A stretch of DNA of 64,000 nucleotides from Holophagales bacterium. GTDB taxonomy: Bacteria > Acidobacteriota > Thermoanaerobaculia > UBA5066. Within the stretch, counting starts at the first letter, position 1; the number at the start of each line of letters is the position of its first letter. Positions 55,182-63,218 of the stretch are shown piece by piece. The DNA lies in assembly GCA_016716705.1 (NCBI GenBank), contig JADJVF010000010.1, forward strand, positions 117,839-181,838, read 5' to 3'. The translations under genes and the position numbers were made by a program. Under the pieces are notes generated by a model, which did no database searches, was not told where the DNA came from, and worked only from the letters and a program-made list of their open reading frames with translations.

Positions 55182-56636
55182 ATGTCCGAATCCGTCTCCC
55201 TACCGCTCTGGCTCGCGGCCGTGGTCTTCGTCCTCGCGGCCGTCGCCCTCGTCGAACGCTTCCTGGCGCCCGGCGTGAAGTGGCTCGTGAGGCGGCGCGT
55301 GACGCGCGTCCTCGACGAGGTCGACGCCCGCCTGTCGATCCGGATCCAGCCCTTCAAGCTGACGAAGCGGCAGGTCCTCGTCGACCGGCTCCTGAACGAC
55401 CCGGCCGTCCTCGAGGCGGTGGAGGCGACGATCCGCGAGGAGAACCTCCCGCGCGACCGCGTCTTCGCGCGGGCCGCGACCTACGCGGAGGAGATCGTCC
55501 CGGCCTTCAACGCCTACGTCTACTTCCGCGTCGGCTACTGGATCGCCCGGCAGGCGGCGCGCGCCCTCTACCGCGTGCGGCTCGGCGCCGACGAGGGGCT
55601 CGCGGCCGTTCCGGAAGGCGCCACGGTCGTCTTCCTGATGAACCACCGCTCCAACATGGACTACGTCCTCGTCTCCTACCTCGTGGCCGAGAAGACGGCT
55701 CTCAGCTACGCCGTCGGCGAGTGGGCGCGCGTCTGGCCGCTCCAGACGCTCTTTCGCGCCATGGGGGCCTACTTCATCCGGCGCGACTCGAGGAGCCCTC
55801 TCTACCGGAAGGTCCTCGAGCGCTACGTCGGCATGGCGACCGCCGGGGGCGTGACGCAGGCCGTCTACCCGGAAGGCGGCCTGTCGCGCGACGGCCGGCT
55901 CCGCCCGCCGCGCCTCGGGATCCTCGACTACATGGTCCGCTCCTTCGACCCGGCGGGCCGCGACCTCGTCTTCGTCCCCGTCGGCCTCAACTACGACCGT
56001 GTCCTGGAGGACCGGACGCTCCTGCGCGACCTCGACCCCTCGGCGGTGAAGCCGGGAGCGGCCCGCGCGGCTCTCTCGACGCTCGCCTTCACCGGGAAGA
56101 ACCTCCTCCTCATCGTGCGCAACCGCTGGCGCCGCTTCGGCTACGCCTGCGTCCACCTCGGCACGCCGGTCTCCCTCGCGGCGTGGGTGAAGGGCCGCGG
56201 CTTCGACCCGCGCTCCCTTCCGGCCGAAGAGCGGAAAGTGCGCGTCGCCGACCTCGCCGCCGACCTCATGTCCGCCATCGCGCGGGTCATCCCGGTCCTC
56301 CCTGTGCCGCTCGTGGCAACCGTCTTCTCCCGCGAACCGGTACGGGCCTTCACCGAGCTCGAGCTGAAGACCGAGGTCCTCCGGCTCGCCGCCGAGCTCG
56401 CCGCCCGCGGCGCCCGCGTCCACGTTCCGCGGCGCGACCTGGAGTACGCCCTCACGGTCGGCCTCCGGATGCTCGTCCTGCGCCACGCCGTCCTCGAGGA
56501 AGACGGGCTCCTGCGCGCCTCGCCGGAGGAACGCCTGCTCCTCGACTACTACGCGGGAAGCGTCGCCCACCTCCTGCCGGCGGTCGCCGAGGCGAGGAGC
56601 GCGGAGATGACGGCGAACCCGGCGCCCGCCGCGTAG
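55182..56636 (+). CDS. Glycerol-3-phosphate acyltransferase-like (PlsB family)
   Basis: A 484-residue enzyme. One N-terminal helix is followed by the acyltransferase motifs NHRSNMDYVL (HxxxxD), RAMGAYFIRRDSRSPLYR and YPEGGLSRDGRLRPPRLG, close to PlsB/GPAT motifs I-III. It should acylate glycerol-3-phosphate at sn-1, the first step of phospholipid synthesis, though a shorter PlsB than in E. coli is seen. Its last 88 bases overlap the convergent MFS gene. Confidence 0.82.
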   Translation: MSESVSLPLWLAAVVFVLAAVALVERFLAPGVKWLVRRRVTRVLDEVDARLSIRIQPFKLTKRQVLVDRLLNDPAVLEAVEATIREENLPRDRVFARAATYAEEIVPAFNAYVYFRVGYWIARQAARALYRVRLGADEGLAAVPEGATVVFLMNHRSNMDYVLVSYLVAEKTALSYAVGEWARVWPLQTLFRAMGAYFIRRDSRSPLYRKVLERYVGMATAGGVTQAVYPEGGLSRDGRLRPPRLGILDYMVRSFDPAGRDLVFVPVGLNYDRVLEDRTLLRDLDPSAVKPGAARAALSTLAFTGKNLLLIVRNRWRRFGYACVHLGTPVSLAAWVKGRGFDPRSLPAEERKVRVADLAADLMSAIARVIPVLPVPLVATVFSREPVRAFTELELKTEVLRLAAELAARGARVHVPRRDLEYALTVGLRMLVLRHAVLEEDGLLRASPEERLLLDYYAGSVAHLLPAVAEARSAEMTANPAPAA

Positions 56637-57973
56637 GCCCGCCGGACGCCCGCAGCGAACGCTGCGACGTGCTCCGGGCGGAGGCTGCCGTCGCTCAGGG
56701 CCGAGGCCGGGACGAACGCGTAGAGGACCGCTCCCGCCGCCGCCACGCCGAGGACCATTCCGAGCGTCCGGGCCGTCCCGAGAAGGCTCCCGACGACGCC
56801 GAGGTGGGCCCTGGGTGCGCTCCCCATCACCAAGCTGTTGTTGGGCGACTGGAAGAGCCCCGTCCCGGCGCCAAAGAGGGTGAGCCGCCAGGCGACGCTC
56901 CCGGCCGACGCCCCGGCCGGCATCGTCGCCAGGAGCACGCACGCCGCCGCCGAGAGCCCCGCCCCCGTGGCCGCCGGAAGCGCCGAGCCGATCCTGTCGG
57001 AGAGCGCCCCGGCAAACGGCGCGACGACGAGGACGGCGAGCGGGAAGGCCGTCAGGACGAGACCGACGCGCCCCGGACCCTCGCCGAGAAGGCGGCTGAG
57101 GAAGAAGGGCGTGAGGAAGACGACGACGTACTGCGCCATGAAATTCAGGACGGCCGCCGAGGCGCCGAAGGCGACGCGCCGGTTGTCGAAGATCGACAGC
57201 GCGACCATCGGCTCGGCGGCGCGCGTCTCGAGCCGCAGGAAGAGGGCCCCACAGGCGAGCGCGAAGAAGAGGAACGGGAGAGTTCGCGCCGACAGGCCGT
57301 CCTGCTGGGCGCGGTTGACGAAGAGGAGGAACGTGACGAGGGCTCCGAGCGCCGTCGCCGCCCCCGGCAGATCGAGACGCCCCGGCCGTCCCGGGACCTC
57401 GGGCAGGACCCGCCGGACGAAGGCCCAGGCGATGAGACCCAGCGGGAGGTTCACCAGGAAGGCCGCCCGCCACCCGAACGCCGCCGTCAGGGCGCCACCC
57501 AGGCTCGGCCCGACGGCAAGTCCGACCGAGATGCTCGCGGCGAAGAGGCCGATCGCCTTCCCCCTCTCGGCGGGCGGGAACGTCGCCGTCAGGATCGCGA
57601 GCGGAACCGACATGAGCGCCGCGGACGTGGCTCCCTGCAGGGCCCGGAAGGCGATGAGGGCGTGGATCGTGGGCGCGGCGGCACAGAGCGCCGACGCGCC
57701 CACGAACGCGAGGAGACCGGCGAGAAAGACCCGCCGGTGCCCCCGAAGGTCCCCGAGCCGTCCGAAAAACAGCACCAGGCCCCCGCTCGCCAGGAGGTAG
57801 GCCATCGGCACCCACTGCACGACGGCGAGGCTCGCGGAGAAAGCGGTGGAGAGAGTCGGGAGAACGACGTTGACGATGCTTGCGTCGATCGGCCCCAGGA
57901 CGGCCCCGGCCATCACCGCGGCCAGGATCACCGACGAGCGGGCCCTCCCCCCGCCCGCCGGCGTGGTTCTCAC
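56549..57973 (-). CDS. MFS drug exporter, DHA2-like
   Basis: A 474-residue membrane protein with about 14 helices. The motif LGDLRGHRRVFL follows helix 2, and SVGLAVGPSLGG is the antiporter motif C region of the DHA2/EmrB group, which exports drugs with protons. The GTG at 57973 overlaps the stop of the PTS gene. Export of a toxin or antibiotic is the family role; the substrate is unknown. Confidence 0.85.
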   Translation of the reverse strand: MRTTPAGGGRARSSVILAAVMAGAVLGPIDASIVNVVLPTLSTAFSASLAVVQWVPMAYLLASGGLVLFFGRLGDLRGHRRVFLAGLLAFVGASALCAAAPTIHALIAFRALQGATSAALMSVPLAILTATFPPAERGKAIGLFAASISVGLAVGPSLGGALTAAFGWRAAFLVNLPLGLIAWAFVRRVLPEVPGRPGRLDLPGAATALGALVTFLLFVNRAQQDGLSARTLPFLFFALACGALFLRLETRAAEPMVALSIFDNRRVAFGASAAVLNFMAQYVVVFLTPFFLSRLLGEGPGRVGLVLTAFPLAVLVVAPFAGALSDRIGSALPAATGAGLSAAACVLLATMPAGASAGSVAWRLTLFGAGTGLFQSPNNSLVMGSAPRAHLGVVGSLLGTARTLGMVLGVAAAGAVLYAFVPASALSDGSLRPEHVAAFAAGVRRAYAAGAGFAVISALLASATAGRRWATLPA

Positions 57974-60465
57974 CGAAAGGCCTCCGCCAGAAGCGCCGCC
58001 ACGTCCGCGTCGTCGGCGGCGGAGAGAAGCCGTATCCGGAACTCGTCGTCGGAGAGCCTCCCCGCAAACGCCTCGATCGTCCTGAGATGGCGGGAGCCCG
58101 CCGCCGAGCTCCGCGCGGCGATCAGGATCGCCATCGAAACCGGCTCCTCCCCGACGTTCCATTCCACCGCGGGAGCGAGGCGGACGGCGGCGATCGAGTC
58201 GACCCTCACGTGAGGCGAGACGCACTGCGATACCGCGATGCCTCGGCCGTCCGCCCTCGCGGCCGTCTCCTCGTAAGCCCAGATCGCGTCCTCGACCCGG
58301 TCGGCGTCGTCCACGCGCAGCGTCAGCTGGAGGAGGTCGACCAGCTCGCGGATCGCCTCCTCGCGACTCCGGCTTCCTGACGCGGACCGTACCGTCCCGG
58401 CGTCGACGAGGGCCCGCGTCGAGGGGACACGCTCGATGAGAAGCGACTCCACCTCCCCCGCCGTCGCCTTCGAGAGCGCCTCGGTGACGAGGGAGCGTGC
58501 GCCGTCCGACCTCGTTCGCCGGAACGCCGCCTTCGCCGCGAGAACCCTCGGCGGCGAGACGCTCACCTCGTCGAAGCCGAGGCCGAGGAGGAGCGGCGCC
58601 GCCAGAGGCCGGCCGCCCAGCTCGCCGCAGAGACCGATCCAGCGACCCGCCTCGTGCGCACCCGTCACGGCGTCCTCGAGGAGCTTCAGGAACGCCGGGT
58701 GGAAGGGGTTGCCGAGATGGGCGAGGCGCGTGTCCTCCCGGTCGACCGCGAAGAGGTACTGCGCGAGGTCGTTCGAGCCGACGCTGAAGAAGTCCACCTC
58801 GCGCGCGATCGCCCGGACCGAGAGGACGGCCGACGGAACCTCCAGCATCACCCCGACCTCGACCGCGGGGCCGTGCGCGACGCCCTCTGCGGCGAGACGC
58901 TCCTTCACCCCCTCGACGACAGCGCGCAGCTCGCGCGCCTCCTCGGGCGTGCTGACCATCGGGAACATCACCTTCACCGGCCCGACCGCCGCCGCGCGCA
59001 GGATCGCCCGGAGCTGCCCCTCCACGAGGCCGGCGTGCTCGGCGTACATCCGGATCGCGCGGTAGCCGAGCGCCGGGTTGCGCTCCGGCAGGTGGCGCAG
59101 CCAGGGAAGCGGCTTGTCGGCCCCGACGTCGAGCGTCCTCACGATGACGGGCCGGCCCGCGGCCAGGCGCGCCGTCTCGGCGAGGATGGCGTACTGCTCC
59201 TCCTCGCTGGGCGCCTCGTCCCGGTCGAGGAACATCAGCTCCGTTCGGAAGAGGCCGATCCCTTCCGCGCCGTTTTCGAAGGCGGACCGAGCCTCCTCGA
59301 CGGTGCCGACGTTCGCCCCGACCTCGATCCGCCGCCCGTCGGCCGAGGATCCTCGCGCCGTCCGGAACTTCTCGAGCCTTCTCGCCGCCGCCGCCAGGAC
59401 CTCGCTCTGCCTCTCGTAGAAGCGGGTGACCGCCTCTCTGGGCGCGACGACGACGAGCCCTCTCTCTCCGTCGACGATCACCTCGTCGTCCGTCGCCAGG
59501 AGCCGTTCGATCCCTTCGACGCCGGTGACGCAGGGCACACCGAAGGCCCGTGCGAGGACGACCGTGTGAGAGAGCGTCCCTCCCTCCGCCAGGACGAGCC
59601 CCCGGATGCGGGCACGCGGAAGGGCCAGGAGCTGGGCCGGTCCGAGCCGGGCGGCGACGACGACGGAGGCGTCGCCGAGGACGACGGGCGGTTCCGGCGG
59701 CGCGTCGGGGGCCAGGGCGCGAACGACCACCTCGGCCACGTCGTGGATGTCGAGCGCCCGCTCGGCCAGGATCGCGCTCCCGCTCGCGCGGAAGACGTCG
59801 GCGAAGTGCCCGGCGGCCGAGAGGACCGCTCCCGAGGCCCCAGCTCCCGCCGCCACCGCGGCCGCGGCCCGCGTCCGGAGCCCGGGGTCCTCGGCAATCG
59901 AGAGGTGCGCGTCGAGGACCTCCCGCTCCATGTCGTGGACGGCGGCCTCGCGCCGCGCCCGGAGGGCGGCCGCCGCACGAACGAACGCCGCGTCGAGCCG
60001 CGAGACTTCCTCCTCGGTCGTCCCGGCCCTTTCCTCCGCGGTCCCTGTCGGGCGGCGCACGCCGACGACGACCGCCCGGCCCCGGAACACGCCACCGCTG
60101 GCCGGCGCGCCGCGCAGGACGCGCGCCCCGGTCGTCGCGAGCGCCCGGGGGAGCGCACCCCCCGTTGCGACTCTCGCGGACGGAGCCTCTTCGGGCCCCG
60201 GGAACTCCTTCTCCACGAAGCGGCGGAGCGCTTCCTCTGCCGCCTGCTCGTCCTCACCCTGCAGGTGAAGGACACATGGCTCGCCGTGGGCCGTAAGGGT
60301 CGCCACGAGCCCCAGGACGCTTCGGGCGCTCGCCGAGGCCCCGCTCGCGCGGTTGAGGAAGGTCACCACCGACCGGAAGCGGGCGACTTCGTCCCGCAGC
60401 CGGCTTGCGGGACGGGCGTGGAGCCCCCCCGGGAGCGGGAAGGAGAAGGAGATCTCGAGTGCCAT
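57970..60465 (-). CDS. PTS phosphotransfer fusion: HPr-EI-EIIA(fructose/Ntr type)
   Basis: An 831-residue cytoplasmic fusion. Residues 1-90 are HPr (active His16 in GGLHARPAS). EI fills about 100-660, with the active histidine in GGTLSHTVVLAR near residue 300, the PEP-binding FRTELMFLDRDEAPSEEEQY and the cysteine in GLCGELGG. The C-terminal 150 residues form an EIIA domain of the fructose/Ntr type with a candidate phospho-His in VSPHVRVD. The order HPr-EI-EIIA differs from FruB-type EIIA-HPr fusions and from PtsP. No EIIB or EIIC is encoded in the window, so a regulatory rather than transport role is possible. Confidence 0.87.
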   Translation of the reverse strand: MALEISFSFPLPGGLHARPASRLRDEVARFRSVVTFLNRASGASASARSVLGLVATLTAHGEPCVLHLQGEDEQAAEEALRRFVEKEFPGPEEAPSARVATGGALPRALATTGARVLRGAPASGGVFRGRAVVVGVRRPTGTAEERAGTTEEEVSRLDAAFVRAAAALRARREAAVHDMEREVLDAHLSIAEDPGLRTRAAAAVAAGAGASGAVLSAAGHFADVFRASGSAILAERALDIHDVAEVVVRALAPDAPPEPPVVLGDASVVVAARLGPAQLLALPRARIRGLVLAEGGTLSHTVVLARAFGVPCVTGVEGIERLLATDDEVIVDGERGLVVVAPREAVTRFYERQSEVLAAAARRLEKFRTARGSSADGRRIEVGANVGTVEEARSAFENGAEGIGLFRTELMFLDRDEAPSEEEQYAILAETARLAAGRPVIVRTLDVGADKPLPWLRHLPERNPALGYRAIRMYAEHAGLVEGQLRAILRAAAVGPVKVMFPMVSTPEEARELRAVVEGVKERLAAEGVAHGPAVEVGVMLEVPSAVLSVRAIAREVDFFSVGSNDLAQYLFAVDREDTRLAHLGNPFHPAFLKLLEDAVTGAHEAGRWIGLCGELGGRPLAAPLLLGLGFDEVSVSPPRVLAAKAAFRRTRSDGARSLVTEALSKATAGEVESLLIERVPSTRALVDAGTVRSASGSRSREEAIRELVDLLQLTLRVDDADRVEDAIWAYEETAARADGRGIAVSQCVSPHVRVDSIAAVRLAPAVEWNVGEEPVSMAILIAARSSAAGSRHLRTIEAFAGRLSDDEFRIRLLSAADDADVAALLAEAFR

Positions 60466-60637
60466 GACGACACGTCCTCAGTAGTCGAGCTGGCAGTCTA
60501 GCAAGGGGCCTCTTCGAGGCGGGGTCCCGGGCGGGTGCCTCGTTCCAGCCTCGCGCCGCGACGGGCGTCCGCGTGGCTGCGGAGAGGCTGGCGGGCGCAA
60601 GCTCTCGCCGGCTTTCTCAGGAGCGGGGGGAAGGAGT

Positions 60638-60714
60638 GGTGCGCCCAGGAGGACTTGAACCCCCAACCTCTTGATCCGTAGTCAAACGCTCTAATCCAGT
60701 TGAGCTATGGGCGC
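60638..60714 (-). tRNA. tRNA-Arg (anticodon ACG), CCA encoded
   Basis: The minus strand forms a standard class I tRNA: acceptor GCGCCCA/TGGGCGC, discriminator A, CCA. The anticodon loop is CTACGGA (ACG), and the T arm contains GGGTTCAAGTC. The wobble adenosine is the known substrate of TadA, encoded at 53297. Confidence 0.95.
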
Positions 60715-60847
60715 ACGCGGGCCAAGAAAGGTAACCCGGTCGGGGAAGAAAAGCAAGCCCCTCTGACGGCCCCTCGAGAGCCTCCGGGCTGCACGTAAAC
60801 TCGCCGGCCGCCGCAACGTAACAAGGGACTCAGGAGGGCAACCCAGG

Positions 60848-61633
60848 ATGACCTCTGCGATCTCGATCTCGGGCGTCACGAAGCGCTTCGGGAAGTTCAC
60901 GGCGGTCGACAGGCTCGACCTCGAGGTCCCCCTCGGGGTGACCTTCGGCCTCCTCGGGCCGAACGGGGCCGGGAAGACGACCACGATCCGGATGACGATG
61001 AACATCACGAAGGCCGACGAGGGGACGATCCAGGTCCTCGGCAAGCCCCTCGCCGACGAGATGCAGGAGCGGATCGGCTACCTCCCGGAGGAGCGCGGGC
61101 TCTACCGGAAGATGACCGTCATCGACCAGCTCCTCTTCTTCGCCGCGATCAAGAGCGTCGACAGGAAGACCGCCCTCTCCCGTCTCGAAAAGTGGATCGA
61201 CGTGATGGACCTGCGCCCCTGGCTCGCGAAGAAGACCGAGGAGCTCTCGAAGGGGATGCAGCAGAAGGTCCAGTTCCTCGGGACGATCGTCCACGACCCC
61301 GAGGTCCTCATCCTCGACGAGCCGTTCTCCGGCCTCGACCCGATCAACGTCGTCCTCCTGAAGGACTTCCTCGTCGACTTCAAGAAGCAGGGGAAGACGA
61401 TCGTCTTCTCCACGCACGTCATGGAGCAGGCCGAGAAGCTCTGCGACCGGATCGCCCTCATCTACCGCGGAAGGAAGCTCCTCGACGGGACGGTGAAGGA
61501 GATCAAGAGGGCCTACCGCGACCGGGTGCCGCTCCCGCCGCCGGTCGAGCCGGAGCCGGAGCTGGAGAAGATCTTCATCAAGGCCGTCGAGGAGTCGGGC
61601 CTCGCGGCCCCCACCTCGGAAGAGCTGCGGTAG
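60848..61633 (+). CDS. ABC exporter ATP-binding protein, NatA-like
   Basis: A 261-residue ATPase: Walker A GPNGAGKTT, Q-loop region YLPEERGLYRKMTV, signature LSKGMQQKVQF, Walker B VLILDEPFSGLD and the switch histidine in FSTHVMEQAEKLC. The short Pro/Glu-rich C-terminus and the YLPEERGLY segment are typical of NatA/YhaQ-type exporters. It pairs with the permease gene ten bases downstream, and a GGAGGG site lies before the ATG. The exported ion or compound is unknown. Confidence 0.9.
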   Translation: MTSAISISGVTKRFGKFTAVDRLDLEVPLGVTFGLLGPNGAGKTTTIRMTMNITKADEGTIQVLGKPLADEMQERIGYLPEERGLYRKMTVIDQLLFFAAIKSVDRKTALSRLEKWIDVMDLRPWLAKKTEELSKGMQQKVQFLGTIVHDPEVLILDEPFSGLDPINVVLLKDFLVDFKKQGKTIVFSTHVMEQAEKLCDRIALIYRGRKLLDGTVKEIKRAYRDRVPLPPPVEPEPELEKIFIKAVEESGLAAPTSEELR

Positions 61634-61643
61634 GGAGCCGGCG

Positions 61644-62984
61644 ATGAAGAGCAAGCTTTTCCACATCGTCCGCCGCGAGTACCTCCAGCAGGTCAAGACG
61701 AAGGGGTTCTGGATCGCGACGTTCCTCATCCCGGCGCTCGGCCTCGTCTTCGTCTACCTCCAGGTGATCCTCGCCTCGACCCTCATCCCCGAGGGGAAGA
61801 TCGGCGTCGTCGACCTGACCGGGCGGCTCTACGCGCCGCTCGTCGCCGAGCAGAAGACGGTGTCCGGCGTCGACGAAAAGGACGGAAAGCCGGCCGACGA
61901 GAAGAAGAAGCCCGAGGAGAAGGCCCGCCGCTCGACCACGAAGGTCACGTTCTTCGACGTCCCGGCGACGGCGGAGACGCTCCCGCAGGTTCGAAAGACG
62001 CTGAACGAGCGGGTCCAGAAGAAGGAGGTCAAGGCCTACATCGTCATTCCCGCCGACGGCCTGGCGACCGGGAACGTCGAGTGGCGGGCTCGCTCCGTGA
62101 AGGCCGACATGGTCCTGCGCGAGTCGGTCGAGCGGGCGCTCGCCCGCGCCGGAACGAAGGAGCGCCTGAGGGACCAGGGGGTCGACCCGGCCGTCTACGA
62201 GAAGGCACGCCTCACCGTGAACCTCGACCCGCGCGAGGCGTCGGAGAAGGTGACGTCGGAGGAAGACAAGAACGTCGGCGTGAACCTCGCGGTTTCCGGC
62301 GTCCTCTTCTTCCTGATCTACATCTCCATCTTCATCTACGGCGCCTTCATCATGCGGGGCGTCCTGGAGGAGAAGAACAACCGGATCGTCGAGGTGATCA
62401 TCTCGTCGGTGAAGCCGACGACCCTGATGCTCGGCAAGATCATCGGCATCGGCCTCGTCGGCCTGACCCAGTACGCCGTCTGGGGGCTCTTCGCCTTCAC
62501 CCTGACGCTCCCCGGCATCGCCGGCCTCGTGGGAGGCGCGGGCGGGACGATCCCGAGCATCCCGGGGGCGACGATCCTCGCGTTCGTCGTCTTCTTCCTC
62601 CTCGGCTACTTCCTCTACGCCGGGCTCTACGCCGCCCTCGCCGCCCCGTTCAACACGGAGCAGGAGGCGCAGCAGCTCGTGATGATCCCCGGGATGATGC
62701 TGGTCCTGGCGTCGATGATGTGGTTCTTCGCCTTCAACTCGCCCGACGGGACGCTGGCGCGGGTCCTCTCCCTCTTCCCGTTCACCGCCCCGCTCCTGAT
62801 GTTCATGCGGATCTCGGTCCAGCCGCCGCCGGCCTGGGAGATCGCCCTCTCGATCGTCATCCTCCTCCTGTCGATCTGGGGCGTCGCCTGGTTCGCGGGG
62901 CGGGTCTACCGGGTAGGGATCCTGATGTACGGCAAGAAGCCGACGCTCCCCGAGATCATCCGCTGGGCGCGGGCCGCCGACTGA
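61644..62984 (+). CDS. ABC exporter permease, NatB-like (ABC-2 family)
   Basis: A 446-residue membrane protein. One N-terminal helix (about 20-40), an extracytoplasmic region of about 170 residues with a charged Lys/Glu patch, and six C-terminal helices; EEKNNRIVEVIISSVKPTTLMLGKI is the signature of the ABC-2/NatB exporter permeases. It follows the NatA-like ATPase in an operon and is followed by a GC-rich hairpin. Confidence 0.88.
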   Translation: MKSKLFHIVRREYLQQVKTKGFWIATFLIPALGLVFVYLQVILASTLIPEGKIGVVDLTGRLYAPLVAEQKTVSGVDEKDGKPADEKKKPEEKARRSTTKVTFFDVPATAETLPQVRKTLNERVQKKEVKAYIVIPADGLATGNVEWRARSVKADMVLRESVERALARAGTKERLRDQGVDPAVYEKARLTVNLDPREASEKVTSEEDKNVGVNLAVSGVLFFLIYISIFIYGAFIMRGVLEEKNNRIVEVIISSVKPTTLMLGKIIGIGLVGLTQYAVWGLFAFTLTLPGIAGLVGGAGGTIPSIPGATILAFVVFFLLGYFLYAGLYAALAAPFNTEQEAQQLVMIPGMMLVLASMMWFFAFNSPDGTLARVLSLFPFTAPLLMFMRISVQPPPAWEIALSIVILLLSIWGVAWFAGRVYRVGILMYGKKPTLPEIIRWARAAD

Positions 62985-62993
62985 CCTCTACGC

Positions 62994-63026
62994 GCTCCGG
63001 CCCCGGGATTCCCCCGGGGCCGGAGC
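62994..63026. terminator. 14-bp GC hairpin after the NatB-like gene
   Basis: A perfect 14-bp stem (GCTCCGGCCCCGGG and its complement, five-base loop) lies 9 bases after the permease stop. It has no T-tract but is strong and suitably placed to end the exporter transcript. Confidence 0.6.
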
Positions 63027-63142
63027 GGTCGGGAGCGCCGTTTCACGGGTCCGCGGCCTCAGGGGCCCGCTTGCAGTCGCCCGCGAACCCGTGGTACAAA
63101 CTCCGCCCTCGCGCGGGGAGACCCGCCGATCGGGACCGGAAC

Positions 63143-63218
63143 GGCGCATTCGTCTAGGGGTCCAGGACGCCGCCCTCTCACGGCGGTAACACGGGTTCAA
63201 ATCCCGTATGCGCTACCA
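63143..63218 (+). tRNA. tRNA-Glu (anticodon CTC), CCA encoded
   Basis: A class I tRNA with acceptor GGCGCAT/ATGCGCT (one G-U), discriminator A and CCA. The anticodon loop CTCTCAC gives CTC, and the D arm (TTCGTCTAGGGGTCCAGGAC) is that of tRNA-Glu. The last six bases overlap the stop codon end of a convergent serine recombinase gene, so the tRNA 3' end marks the junction with probable foreign DNA. Confidence 0.95.
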
